This document shows positions 15,109 through 24,042 of a DNA stretch of 64,000 bases, piece by piece. The first letter of the stretch is position 1; each line of letters starts with the position of its first letter. The DNA is from Oscillospiraceae bacterium (lineage in GTDB: Bacteria > Bacillota > Clostridia > Oscillospirales > Acutalibacteraceae): contig JALCPO010000005.1 in NCBI GenBank assembly GCA_022650455.1, positions 1 through 64,000 on the forward strand, given 5' to 3'. Under the pieces are notes generated by a model that was not told the DNA's origin, made no database searches, and worked only from the letters and a program-made list of their open reading frames with translations. The translations under genes were made by a program, and so were the position numbers.

Positions 15109-16116
15109 ATGACAACGATTCGGGATATTGCGGAAAAGCTGAACTTATCCGTCAGCACGGTTTCCAAGGGGCTGAACGGGGCGAGCGACGTCAGCGACGA
15201 GACCCGCCGGCTGGTTCTGGACACCGCTTTGAAGATGGGGTATGCGCCCAAACAGGCGCGCGCGGCGGCACCATACAAAATATGCGTTTTCATTGAAAAC
15301 ATGGGGTATGAGCGGATCGAGCAGTTCGGGTACGACATCATCGTGGGGTTCCGCCTTGCGGCGGCCGCCAAGCAATGGGACGTTTCCATCGTCCCCATGG
15401 CGCTGAACGAGGGGAGCGGCCTGAAATACGAGGAATTCATGCGCGCGAACCGCTACGCGGCCGGTTTTCTGCTCGGCTTTGTGCTGCACGACGACTTTCT
15501 CCGCCAGCTGGAGAAAACGACGGTCCCGACGGTCCTTCTGGACAACGTGATCTACAACAGGCATGTGGCGTGCGTCGGCGTGGACAACCAGCAGGGCATC
15601 TTCTGCGCCGTGCAGCACCTGGCGGAGCTGGGCCACACTTCCATCGCCATGCTCAACGGCGAGCCGCAGAGCCGCGTTTCCGGCGAGCGCCTGAGCGGGT
15701 TCCGGCTTGGGATGGAGCACTTCGGCCTTCCCGTGCGGAAAGAGCTGATCGGCTACGGCGACTACACCGCGGACTGCGCCGGAAAATTCGTGGACCGCTT
15801 CGTGGAAGCGGGTGCGACGGCCATCGTCTGCGCGAGCGACCGCATTGCGCACGGCGCGATGCGGGAGCTTTCCCGCCTGGGCCTGCGCGTGCCGGACGAC
15901 GTGAGCGTGGTCGGCTTCGACGACCTGCCCATCGCGGCTTACGCGACCCCCCCGCTGACCACCGTGCGCCAGGACCGTCTCGCCATCGGCAGGAACGTCT
16001 GCCTGCTGCTGGAGCAGCTGATGCAGGGAAACTGCATCAACCGCCTGCTCCTGATGCCGGAGCTTGTGGTGCGGGAATCGACGGGAAAACCCAAAAATAG
16101 TTCCGCCACTAAGTAA
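15109..16116 (+). CDS. LacI-family transcriptional regulator of the glucan block
   Basis: A 335-aa regulator. The start at 15109 places the LacI helix-turn-helix at the N-terminus (MTTIRDIAEKLNLSVSTVSK, then LNGASDVSDETRRLV). Residues 60-330 form the periplasmic-binding-like effector domain, with VPTVLLDNVIYN, CVGVDNQQGIFCAVQHLAEL and the family-typical VPDDVSVVGFDDLPIAAYAT plus PPLTTVRQD. It lies next to glycogen phosphorylase and a malto-oligosaccharide ABC operon. Shared TTCGAAAA-type palindromes occur at its own promoter and at theirs, so it most likely represses this regulon until a malto-oligosaccharide or related inducer binds. The ligand is not known. Confidence 0.92.
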   Translation: MTTIRDIAEKLNLSVSTVSKGLNGASDVSDETRRLVLDTALKMGYAPKQARAAAPYKICVFIENMGYERIEQFGYDIIVGFRLAAAAKQWDVSIVPMALNEGSGLKYEEFMRANRYAAGFLLGFVLHDDFLRQLEKTTVPTVLLDNVIYNRHVACVGVDNQQGIFCAVQHLAELGHTSIAMLNGEPQSRVSGERLSGFRLGMEHFGLPVRKELIGYGDYTADCAGKFVDRFVEAGATAIVCASDRIAHGAMRELSRLGLRVPDDVSVVGFDDLPIAAYATPPLTTVRQDRLAIGRNVCLLLEQLMQGNCINRLLLMPELVVRESTGKPKNSSATK

Positions 16117-16200
16117 TATCGGCTCGTTATAGGAAAAAAATTAATCCTTTTTTATACTTTCGCCGCGTTTTTGCCGCTTTTTCTGAATCCCGGGCCACTG

Positions 16201-16249
16201 TTTCGACAAATTCGAAACAATTGCCTTGATATTATCGAAAAGTTATGCT
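16201..16249 (+). promoter_or_regulatory. glgP promoter with inverted-repeat operators
   Basis: TTGCCT (16221-16226) and TATGCT (16244-16249) are 17 bp apart. A perfect inverted repeat, TTTCGA-CAAAT-TCGAAA (16201-16217), lies just before the -35. A second half-like site, ATTATCGAAAAG, fills the spacer. Binding would block polymerase. Confidence 0.65.
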
Positions 16250-16289
16250 ATCCTTTTCTCATCCATTTGATGCAGGGAGGAACAGCCCG

Positions 16290-18683
16290 ATGACTGATTT
16301 TTTGGATTCCGAATTTTCTTCCGAGATGAAGCGGAAGCTTTTGCTGCGGAGCGGGGGCGCGCCGGAGGCGGCCGCCCCGCAGGAACTGCACGAGGCGCTT
16401 TCGGAGTGCCTGATGGAGCGCGTCGCGCCCGTCTGGGAGGAAAGCCGGAAACGGTACGCGCGGGGAAGGCGGGTCTTTTACCTTTCCGCGGAGTTCCTGG
16501 TGGGGCGCGCGGTCTACAACAACGTTCTCGCCCTGGGGCTGACGGAAAAGGCGCGGGAGCTTTTCAAGAGTCTGGGCGCGGACTGGAACGCCATGGAAGA
16601 GGTGGAGGACGCGGCCCTCGGGAACGGGGGGCTCGGGCGGCTCGCCGCCTGCTACATGGATTCCGCCGCGACGCTCGGGCTGCCGGTGCGGGGCTACGGG
16701 ATCCGCTACCGGTTCGGCCTGTTCCGCCAGAAGTTTAAGAACGGTTTCCAGACGGAACAGGCGGACGACTGGACGCGCTACGGCGACCCGTGGTCGGTCC
16801 GCCGGGAGCGGGACGCCGCAACGGTGCGCTACGCGGACGGGGCCGTCCGCGCCGTGCCGTACGACATGCCGGTGATCGGGTACGGGGGGAAGAACGTCAA
16901 CACCATCCGCCTGTGGCAGAGCGAGCCGGAGGAGCCGTTCGACTTCGGGAAGTTCAACGGTCAGCGGTACGACGAGGCGGTCGGGCGGAAGAACCGGGCG
17001 GAGGACATTTCCCGCGCGCTGTACCCGAACGACACGACGGACGAGGGGAAGATCCTGCGCATCCGGCAGGAGTATTTTTTCTGCAGCGCCTCGATGCAGG
17101 ATATCCTGCATACTTATACCGCCCGGCACGGGGAGGATTTTTCGAAGCTCGCGGATTTCTGCGCCGTGCAGATGAACGACACGCACCCGGCGGTGGCGGT
17201 CTGCGAGCTGATCCGCCTGCTGGAAGGGCGCGGCGTCGGTTTCGAGACGGCGTTCGGAATCGCCCGCAGGACGTTCCGGTACACCAACCACACCGTGATG
17301 GCGGAGGCGCTCGAAACGTGGGACGAGGGCCTGTACGCCTCCGTCCTGCCGGAAATCTGCAAAATCATCGGCGAGATCGCCCGGTACCAGAAAGCGGAGT
17401 TCACGCGGCTCGGGGGGAAGTTCGCGGAGAACCTCGCGCCCTGCGCCGTCGTGACGGGGGAAACCGCCCGGGACGGCGCCCCGGAAAAAAGGACCGTCCG
17501 CATGGCGAACCTCGCCGTCTACGCCTCGGCCGCGGTGAACGGCGTGGCGAAGCTGCACACGGAGATCCTGAAAAACGACGTTCTGAAAGCGTGGTACGAG
17601 CTTTACCCGGAACGCTTCCACAATGTGACGAACGGCATCACCCAGCGCCGGTGGCTCGCCCTGTGCAACCCCGGGCTTGCGGCCCTGATCACGCGGCTGC
17701 TCGGTTCGCGGGCGTGGGTGACCGACCTTTCGCAGCTGAAAAAGCTGGAGCCGTTCGCCGCCGACGGAGCCGTGCTGGATGAATTCCGCAGGATCAAACA
17801 GGAGCAGAAGCGGCGGCTTTCGGAGTTGATCGCCCGGCGGGAGGGCGCGGAGATTCCCCCGGACTTCCTGTTCGACATCCAGGCCAAGCGCCTGCACGAG
17901 TACAAGCGCCAGTTTCTGAACGCGCTCTCCATCCTCGACCTGTACTACGGCATCAAGGATGGAAGCGTGCGGAATTTCACGCCGACGGCGTTCCTGTTCG
18001 GGGCGAAAGCGGCCCCCGGCTACGTGCGCGCGAAGGGGATCATCAAGCTGATCAACGAGATCGCCCGGCTGGTCGATTCCGACCCGGCCGTGCGGGACCG
18101 CCTGCGCGTCGCGTTCGTCCAGAACTACGACGTGTCCTACGCGGAGAAGCTGGTGCCCGCCGCGGACCTTTCCGAGCAGATCTCCACGGCGGGGACCGAG
18201 GCATCGGGTACCGGGAACATGAAGTTCATGCTCAACGGCGCGCCGACTCTCGGCACCTACGACGGGGCGAACATCGAGATCGTGGAGCGGGCCGGGCTGG
18301 AAAACAACTATATTTTTGGCGCGCGCGTGGAGGAGCTGGACCGCATCCGGGAAACGTACGACCCGGCAGGAATCTACCGGTCGGACGCCCGCGTGCGGCG
18401 CGTCCTCGACGCCCTGACGGACGGCACGCTGGACGACGGAGGCACCGGCGTTTTCGCGGAGCTGCGCGATTCCATCCTGAAAGGGGCGAGCTGGCACCGG
18501 CCGGACCAGTATTTCCTGCTGTACGACTTCAACTCGTACCGGGAGGCGCGCCTGCGCGCCAACCGGGATTTCCGCGACGGGCGCGCGTTCGCCCGCAAGG
18601 GGTTCCTCAACGTTGCGAACGCCGGGTATTTCTCCAGCGACCGCAGCGTGCGGGAGTATGCGCGGGAGATCTGGGGCCTCTGA
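16290..18683 (+). CDS. glgP: Glycogen/maltodextrin phosphorylase
   Basis: A 797-aa GT35 phosphorylase that releases glucose-1-phosphate from alpha-1,4-glucans with phosphate. ATG 16290 follows AGGGAGGAACAGCCCG, better than the upstream track start. Family blocks run through the protein: RRVFYLSAEFLVGRAVYNNV, GLGRLAACYMDSAATLGLPV, and FAVQMNDTHP-type CAVQMNDTHPAVAVCELIRL. NGITQRRWLALCNPGLA, FDIQAKRLHEYKRQFLNALS and the PLP-lysine motif ASGTGNMKFMLNGAPTLGT follow. The length is normal. It is a single-gene unit between the LacI gene and the ABC operon and supplies glycolysis directly. Whether its natural substrate is glycogen or imported maltodextrin is open. Confidence 0.96.
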   Translation: MTDFLDSEFSSEMKRKLLLRSGGAPEAAAPQELHEALSECLMERVAPVWEESRKRYARGRRVFYLSAEFLVGRAVYNNVLALGLTEKARELFKSLGADWNAMEEVEDAALGNGGLGRLAACYMDSAATLGLPVRGYGIRYRFGLFRQKFKNGFQTEQADDWTRYGDPWSVRRERDAATVRYADGAVRAVPYDMPVIGYGGKNVNTIRLWQSEPEEPFDFGKFNGQRYDEAVGRKNRAEDISRALYPNDTTDEGKILRIRQEYFFCSASMQDILHTYTARHGEDFSKLADFCAVQMNDTHPAVAVCELIRLLEGRGVGFETAFGIARRTFRYTNHTVMAEALETWDEGLYASVLPEICKIIGEIARYQKAEFTRLGGKFAENLAPCAVVTGETARDGAPEKRTVRMANLAVYASAAVNGVAKLHTEILKNDVLKAWYELYPERFHNVTNGITQRRWLALCNPGLAALITRLLGSRAWVTDLSQLKKLEPFAADGAVLDEFRRIKQEQKRRLSELIARREGAEIPPDFLFDIQAKRLHEYKRQFLNALSILDLYYGIKDGSVRNFTPTAFLFGAKAAPGYVRAKGIIKLINEIARLVDSDPAVRDRLRVAFVQNYDVSYAEKLVPAADLSEQISTAGTEASGTGNMKFMLNGAPTLGTYDGANIEIVERAGLENNYIFGARVEELDRIRETYDPAGIYRSDARVRRVLDALTDGTLDDGGTGVFAELRDSILKGASWHRPDQYFLLYDFNSYREARLRANRDFRDGRAFARKGFLNVANAGYFSSDRSVREYAREIWGL

Positions 18684-18695
18684 GAAGGATGGGAA

Positions 18696-18722
18696 AAGCC
18701 GGCGGGTCCGCCGGCTTTTTTT
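18696..18722 (+). terminator. Intrinsic terminator of glgP
   Basis: AAGCCGGCGG and CCGCCGGCTT form a perfect stem followed by seven T residues, 13 nt after the stop codon. Confidence 0.9.
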
Positions 18723-18770
18723 GCCCCGCGGCGGCGGAGCGCGGAAGGGTGTCCGGAACACCTTTTGTAA

Positions 18771-18970
18771 ATTCGAAAATATTCATTCAAAATTTTCGGT
18801 AAGATTATTTTTAAACCGGATACTTTTGAAAATAAAAGGACAAATTGCGCAATTATTTGGACACAATCCCTAATTTATGGTTGACATTTTCGGAATCGGA
18901 TGCTAATATAAAGACAAAGAGCCGGAAAATTTTCGAAATTAATGATCTCATTATTTTCGAATTGGACGAT
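18771..18970 (+). promoter_or_regulatory. Promoter and multiple operators of the sugar ABC operon
   Basis: A near-consensus promoter, TTGACA (18881-18886), 17 bp, TAATAT (18904-18909), is surrounded by TTCGAAAA-type sites. Upstream is an inverted repeat, CGAAAAT (18774-18780) with ATTTTCG (18792-18798). TTTTCGG lies inside the promoter spacer. Downstream are AAAATTTTCGAAATT (18926-18940) and TTATTTTCGAATT (18951-18963). This is the most operator-rich control region in the window. The remaining 18970-19080 part of the 412-nt gap is GC-rich leader with no recognised element. Confidence 0.7.
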
Positions 18971-19095
18971 CCGCGGAAGCCCTTCCGGTTCCGAAGGCCC
19001 GGCGGGCTCCGCCCTCGTTTTGGGGACGGGCGCGGAAGCCGCCGCGGCAGTCCTGCCGGCGGACGACACCGGCCATGAATGAAGGAGGATACAGG

Positions 19096-20514
19096 ATGAA
19101 ACAGTGGAAAAAAGGTTTGGCAGCCGTTCTGGCTATGCTGACGGCGGGGTCCATAGCCGCCTGCGGAAGTTCGAACACGGCGTCTTCCGGGACGGCGCCG
19201 GCCGGAACGGGGAGCGCGCCGGCGAAGAGCGCCTATGCGGGCGAAACGGTCTATTACCTGAATTTCAAGCCGGAAGTCGCGGACGTTTACAAGGAGATCG
19301 CCCAGGAATATGAGATGGAAACGGGCGTAAAGCTGAAAGTGGTCACCGCTGCCAGCAATACATACGAGCAGACCCTGAAGTCGGAACTCGCGAAGTCCCA
19401 GGCGCCGACGATCTTCCAGATCAACGGGCCGGTCGGGTACAACAACTGGAAGGACTACTGCCTCGACCTGAAGGACACCGACCTTTACAAGCACCTGACC
19501 GACAAGACGCTCGCGGTTACGAGCGGTAGCGGCGTCTACGGCATCCCGAACTGCGTGGAAGGCTACGGCATTATTTACAACGACGCGATTATGAAGAAAT
19601 ACTTCGCGCTGGCGGACAAAGACAAATCCGTAACGGCAACGTCGGCCGACCAGATCAGGAATTTCGCGACGCTCAAGGCCGTTGTGGAAGACATGACGAA
19701 GCACAGGGACGAACTGGGGATCAAGGGCGTGTTCTCCTCGACATCCTTCAGCAACGGCGAGGACTGGAGATGGCAGACCCACCTGCTGAACATCCCCCTG
19801 TACTATGAATGGAAGGACATCAACGCCACCCAGAACCCGGCGGTGACCGGCTATGCGCAGAAGGAGATCGCCTTCCGATACGCCGACAACTATAAGAATA
19901 TTTTCGACCTCTACCTGAACAACTCCGTCACCCGGAAGACGCTGCTCGGCGGCAAGTCGGTCGACGACTCCATGGCGGAATTCGCGATGGAAAAAAGCGC
20001 GATGGTCCAGAACGGAAGCTGGGCGTGGTCGCAGATTTCAAAAGTCGGCGGCAATAAGGTCCGCAAGAGCGACATCAAGTTTCTGCCGATTTACACCGGC
20101 GTTTCCGGCGAAGAAAAGCAGGGCATCTGCTACGGCACCGAGAATTTCCTGAGCGTCAACAAGAAGGCGGACGAAAAGCTGCAGAAGGCATCCGTCGAGT
20201 TTCTGAACTGGCTGTATACGAGCAGCTCCGGCAAAAAGTATGTCTACCGTTCCGACAAGCTGGGCTTTATCGCTCCGTTCGACACCTTCTCCGAAAAGGA
20301 ACGCCCGGACGACCCGCTGACGCAGGAAGTCTCCAAATGGATGAGCGGCAAGGACGTCACCAACGTGACCTGGTCTTTCCAGGCGTTCCCGAGCCAGAAC
20401 TTCAAGAACGCTGTGGGCGCGTCGCTCCTGAAATATACGCAGGGCAAGGAAGACTGGAACGGCGTGAAAGCCGACGTGGTCAACGACTGGAAATCGGAAA
20501 AAGAAAAATCTTAA
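19096..20514 (+). CDS. Extracellular sugar-binding lipoprotein of an ABC importer
   Basis: A 472-aa solute-binding protein. The ATG sits behind GAAGGAGGATACAGG. A lipoprotein signal peptide is clear (LAAVLAMLTAGSIAACGSS, with Cys23 as the lipidation site), followed by a Ser/Ala/Gly linker to about residue 48. The mature part is a family-1 extracellular sugar-binding fold, with TIFQINGPVGYNNWKDYCLD, GVYGIPNCVEGYGIIYNDAI and MVQNGSWAWSQI. It should be anchored outside the membrane and hand oligosaccharides to the two permeases downstream. With phosphorylase and MalQ adjacent, malto-oligosaccharides are the probable substrate. No ATPase is encoded here. Confidence 0.93.
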   Translation: MKQWKKGLAAVLAMLTAGSIAACGSSNTASSGTAPAGTGSAPAKSAYAGETVYYLNFKPEVADVYKEIAQEYEMETGVKLKVVTAASNTYEQTLKSELAKSQAPTIFQINGPVGYNNWKDYCLDLKDTDLYKHLTDKTLAVTSGSGVYGIPNCVEGYGIIYNDAIMKKYFALADKDKSVTATSADQIRNFATLKAVVEDMTKHRDELGIKGVFSSTSFSNGEDWRWQTHLLNIPLYYEWKDINATQNPAVTGYAQKEIAFRYADNYKNIFDLYLNNSVTRKTLLGGKSVDDSMAEFAMEKSAMVQNGSWAWSQISKVGGNKVRKSDIKFLPIYTGVSGEEKQGICYGTENFLSVNKKADEKLQKASVEFLNWLYTSSSGKKYVYRSDKLGFIAPFDTFSEKERPDDPLTQEVSKWMSGKDVTNVTWSFQAFPSQNFKNAVGASLLKYTQGKEDWNGVKADVVNDWKSEKEKS

Positions 20515-20543
20515 CAAAATCCGGATAAACGGAATCGGATGAG

Positions 20544-20582
20544 AACCGCGGGGCGCGGGCCGAAATCGGCCCGCCCCCGGTT
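20544..20582 (+). terminator. Intra-operon hairpin between binding protein and permeases
   Basis: AACCGCGGGGCGCGGGCCG and CGGCCCGCCCCCGGTT form a strong stem followed only by TTTCC. Such hairpins after a binding-protein gene commonly stabilise the upstream mRNA and let only part of transcription continue, giving more binding protein than permease. Confidence 0.65.
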
Positions 20583-20604
20583 TCCTTCCGACAGGGAGGC
20601 ACCA

Positions 20605-21450
20605 ATGCAAAAAGCTCTGAAAAAATACGCCGCTTTCTTCACACTCCCGACCCTGCTTGCGTTCGCCGTCGCCTTTTTGGCGCCGTTCCTGATCGGGATC
20701 TACCTGTCCTTTACCAAATTCTCAACGATCACCGACGCGCAATGGGTGGGGTTCGGCAATTACGCCAAAGCTTTTGAGCAAGGCGGGGATTTCTTACATT
20801 CCCTCGGCTTCACGGCGTGCTTTGCCGCGATCACCATCGTCAGTATCAATGGGATCGCCTTCCTTTTCGCGCTGATGCTGACGCGGAAACTGAGGGGGAC
20901 GAATTTTTTCCGCACGGTCTTTTTCATGCCGAATCTGATCGGCGGCATCGTTCTGGGGTATATCTGGCAGCTGATCCTCAACGGGGTCCTGTACCACGTG
21001 GGGCAGACCGTTATCTCCGACGCGACGTACGGGTTCTGGGGCCTGGTTGTGCTGGTAAACTGGCAGATGATCGGCTATATGATGGTGATTTACATCGCGG
21101 GGATCCAGAACGTCCCGCAGGATCTGCTGGACGCCGCGGCCGTGGACGGGGCGTCCAGCGGGCAGGTCCTGCGCCATGTGACCATCCCGATGGTCATGCC
21201 GTCCATCACCATCTGCCTGTTCCTGACCCTGACGAACTCGTTCCGTCTCTTCGACCAGAACCTGGCCCTGACCGGTGGGCAGCCCGGCAAGGACTCGGCA
21301 ATGCTCGCCCTGAATATTTACCAGACTTTTTACGGGACGCCGGGGTATGAGGGTGTCGGCCAGGCCAAAGCGGTCGTCTTCTTCCTTCTGGTTGCCGGCA
21401 TCGCGCTTTTACAGCTCCGCCTGACCAAGAGAAAAGAGGTGGAAGCCTGA
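20605..21450 (+). CDS. Sugar ABC transporter permease, MalF type
   Basis: A 281-aa inner-membrane permease with about six TM helices, the first at residues 10-33 (AAFFTLPTLLAFAVAFLAPF). The EAA loop that docks the ATPase is visible as LLDAAAVDGASSGQVLRHVT, followed by IPMVMPSITICLFLTLTNSF. ATG 20605 follows AGGGAGGCACCA. The stop overlaps the next permease start by 1 nt (TGATG). It forms the channel with the downstream permease. The energising ATPase must be supplied by a gene elsewhere, as for MsmX-type multitask ATPases. Confidence 0.93.
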   Translation: MQKALKKYAAFFTLPTLLAFAVAFLAPFLIGIYLSFTKFSTITDAQWVGFGNYAKAFEQGGDFLHSLGFTACFAAITIVSINGIAFLFALMLTRKLRGTNFFRTVFFMPNLIGGIVLGYIWQLILNGVLYHVGQTVISDATYGFWGLVVLVNWQMIGYMMVIYIAGIQNVPQDLLDAAAVDGASSGQVLRHVTIPMVMPSITICLFLTLTNSFRLFDQNLALTGGQPGKDSAMLALNIYQTFYGTPGYEGVGQAKAVVFFLLVAGIALLQLRLTKRKEVEA

Positions 21451-22289
21451 TGGATCGGACGAAAAAATTCGGCAGGAACGCCATGTTCCTGGTCCTCTGC
21501 GTCCTGTCGCTGGCTTTCATCGCGCCGGTTCTGGTTGTCCTGATGAATTCCTTCAAGGACCAGTTTTCCATCTCCTCCGACGAAGCGTTTCATTTCCCGA
21601 CGGGCGACACGTTCGTGGGTTTTCAGAACTATGTCGGCGGCGTGGAGAAAACAGACTACTGGAACGCTTTCGGCTGTTCCCTTTCCATAACGGTGTGCGC
21701 TCTGGCGGTGATCGTCCTGTTCACCTCGATGACGGCCTGGTATGTGACGAGAGTGAAGTCGCGGTATTCTTCCGCGCTCTATTACGGATTGATCTTTTCC
21801 ATGGTCGTTCCGTTCCAGATGGTCATGTTCTCCATGTCGAAGCTGGCGAACATGCTGCACCTGGACAATCCGGCCGGCCTGGTGGCGCTGTACCTCGGGT
21901 TCGGCGCGGGGCAGGCGGTTTTTCTGTTCTCGGGCTTTGTCAAATCGATCCCGGTCGACATTGAAGAGGCGGCCCTGATCGACGGCTGCAGCCCGATCCA
22001 GGAATTCTTCCTTGTGGTATTCCCGATTCTGAAGCCGATCTCCATCACCGTGGCGATTCTGGACGCGATGTGGATCTGGAACGACTACCTGATGCCGTAC
22101 CTGGTGATCGGCTCCGACTACAAGACGGTTCCGATCGCCGTGCAGTATCTGCAGGGCGGCTACGGCTCCAAGGACATGGGCGCCATGATGGCGGTGCTGG
22201 TGCTTTCCATCATACCGGTTGTGGTGTTTTACCTTTTCTGCCAGAAATATATTATCCGAGGAAGTGTCGCCGGGGCGGTAAAGGGATAG
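21450..22289 (+). CDS. Sugar ABC transporter permease, MalG type
   Basis: A 279-aa permease with about six TM helices; the first spans residues 11-33 (AMFLVLCVLSLAFIAPVLVV). The EAA loop reads IEEAALIDGCSPIQEFFLVV and is followed by FPILKPISITVAILDAMWIW. It is translationally coupled to the upstream permease and followed by MalQ after about 57 nt, in one operon. It belongs to the CUT1 group that imports di- and oligosaccharides. Confidence 0.93.
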   Translation: MDRTKKFGRNAMFLVLCVLSLAFIAPVLVVLMNSFKDQFSISSDEAFHFPTGDTFVGFQNYVGGVEKTDYWNAFGCSLSITVCALAVIVLFTSMTAWYVTRVKSRYSSALYYGLIFSMVVPFQMVMFSMSKLANMLHLDNPAGLVALYLGFGAGQAVFLFSGFVKSIPVDIEEAALIDGCSPIQEFFLVVFPILKPISITVAILDAMWIWNDYLMPYLVIGSDYKTVPIAVQYLQGGYGSKDMGAMMAVLVLSIIPVVVFYLFCQKYIIRGSVAGAVKG

Positions 22290-22346
22290 CCGCGTTCGCC
22301 GCAAAATCCATGCTACAGACGAACTCATTGCAAAGAAGGGGTACCG

Positions 22347-23867
22347 ATTCGCACCAGTGGGATCCTGCTGCCCGTAAGCAGTTTACCTTCCCCGTACGGG
22401 ATTGGGAGCTTGGGGAAAGAAGCGTTTCAGTTTGTCGATTTTCTAAAAAAGGCGGGCCAGAGGTACTGGCAGATTCTTCCCGTCGGGCCGACCGGGTGCG
22501 GCGACAGCCCGTACCAGAGTTTTTCCGCGTTCGCGGCGAACCCTTACCTGATTGATCCGGGCCTGCTTGCGGAGCGGGGGCTTCTGACACGCGGGGAGAT
22601 CGGGCGGTTCGATTTCGGGGACGACCCGGGGCAGGTGGACTACGGCGCGCTGTTTGCCAACCGGTTCGGCCTGCTGCGCCTGGCGGCCGGCCGATTTCCG
22701 GTGGAAGACGCGGGGTTTGAGGCGTTCCGCCGCTCCAATGCCGGATGGCTGGAGGATTACGCGCTCTTTATGGCCCTGAAGGAAGAGAACGGCATGGTGT
22801 CGTTCCAGGAGTGGCCGGCCGGCATCCGCCTGCGGAAAGCCCCCGCGCTGGAAGCGGCGCGGGCGCGGCTGGCGGGGGAGATCCGGTTCTGGAAAGTGAC
22901 GCAGTACCTGTTTTTTACCCAGTGGCGCGCGCTGAAAAACTACGCGCACCGGAACGGGGTCTTTCTCATCGGCGACCTGCCCATTTACGTTTCGCCGGAC
23001 TCGGCCGACCTGTGGGCGCACAGCGGGCTGTTCCAGGTCGACGGCGACCGCCGCCCCACGGAGGTGGCGGGCTGCCCCCCGGATGCCTTCACGGCGGAGG
23101 GGCAGCTTTGGGGAAACCCGCTGTACCGCTGGGAAAAGCACGCCGCCACCGGTTACCGCTGGTGGGTCCGGCGGCTTTCCAGCGCGGCGAGGGTGTACGA
23201 CGTGGTGCGGATCGACCATTTCCGCGGTTTTGAAAGCTACTACGCGGTTCCGGCGGGAAGCCGGAACGCCGTGCACGGAATCTGGCGCAAAGGGCCGGGT
23301 GCCGACTTTGTGGACACCGTCAAACGGAAGCTGCCGCGCCTTTCGGTCATTGCGGAGGATCTGGGCTTCCTGACGGACGACGTGCGCCGGCTGCTGGCCC
23401 GCAGCGGCTTTCCGGGGATGAAGGTGCTGCAGTTCGCTTTCGACCCGAACGGGGAAAGCGAGTATCTGCCGCACCGTTATACCCGGAACTGCGTGGTCTA
23501 CACCGGGACCCACGACAACACCACGGCCGAAGGATGGCGGCTTTCCGCCCCGGAAGAAGAAGTTGCGTTCGCCCGCCGGTACCTCGGCGCCGGTCCGGAC
23601 GGCGACCTGACGGGGGCTCTGATCCGGGCCGCGCAGGCCAGCGTGGCCGACACCTGCATCATCCCGCTGCAGGATTACCTGCGGCTCGGCGCCGAAGCGC
23701 GCATCAACACGCCCGGCACGGTCGGCGGCAACTGGCGCTGGCGGGTTCGGAGCGAACAGCTTACCCCCGGGCTCGCAGCCGGAATCCGGGGCGTCACCGA
23801 GCTGTACGGGCGCGCGAAACACAGGCGAAGAGCCGCAGGGAAGACAAAGCCCTCATCAGCCGGCTGA
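22347..23867 (+). CDS. malQ: 4-alpha-glucanotransferase (amylomaltase), apparent ATT start
   Basis: A 506-aa GH77 enzyme that transfers alpha-1,4-glucan segments, converting imported malto-oligosaccharides into longer chains for phosphorylase. The conserved N-terminus RTSGILLPVSSLPSPYGIGS is encoded from 22350. No ATG, GTG or TTG precedes it in frame after the permease gene. ATT at 22347, with AAGAAGGGG 5 nt upstream, is the only plausible start. The track start (TTG 22410) would delete 21 conserved residues. Catalytic regions are present: VVRIDHFRGFESYYAVPAGS (nucleophile Asp), LSVIAEDLGFLTDDVRRLLA (acid Glu) and YTGTHDNTTAEGW. Function is certain; the start codon is unusual. Confidence 0.93.
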   Translation: MRTSGILLPVSSLPSPYGIGSLGKEAFQFVDFLKKAGQRYWQILPVGPTGCGDSPYQSFSAFAANPYLIDPGLLAERGLLTRGEIGRFDFGDDPGQVDYGALFANRFGLLRLAAGRFPVEDAGFEAFRRSNAGWLEDYALFMALKEENGMVSFQEWPAGIRLRKAPALEAARARLAGEIRFWKVTQYLFFTQWRALKNYAHRNGVFLIGDLPIYVSPDSADLWAHSGLFQVDGDRRPTEVAGCPPDAFTAEGQLWGNPLYRWEKHAATGYRWWVRRLSSAARVYDVVRIDHFRGFESYYAVPAGSRNAVHGIWRKGPGADFVDTVKRKLPRLSVIAEDLGFLTDDVRRLLARSGFPGMKVLQFAFDPNGESEYLPHRYTRNCVVYTGTHDNTTAEGWRLSAPEEEVAFARRYLGAGPDGDLTGALIRAAQASVADTCIIPLQDYLRLGAEARINTPGTVGGNWRWRVRSEQLTPGLAAGIRGVTELYGRAKHRRRAAGKTKPSSAG

Positions 23868-23869
23868 CG

Positions 23870-23900
23870 CCGGCAGCTTCCCCAGCGGGGAAGCCGGTTT
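23870..23900 (+). terminator. Terminator-like hairpin after malQ
   Basis: CCGGC-A-GCTTCCCC pairs with GGGGAAGC-CGG and is followed by TTTA, a few nucleotides after the MalQ stop. The short T-run makes it a weak or imprecise terminator. Confidence 0.55.
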
Positions 23901-24042
23901 AGGAAGGGTTTCCGGCGGAGTCGTAACTCTGTCCAGGGGGAAAGCCGGTCCATGACCGGCGCGGAAAGGCGCCCGAAAAGGCATAAATCCGGCGGAACCG
24001 CAATACAATGACTTGTTGAGAGAATTCAGCGGGGTGATTGCA

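Noticed and set aside
16248-18761. 837-aa minus-strand ORF across glgP
   Set aside because: It is exactly antisense to an intact glycogen phosphorylase, and its translation is Arg/Val/Pro/His-rich with no motif, a usual shadow in GC-rich DNA.
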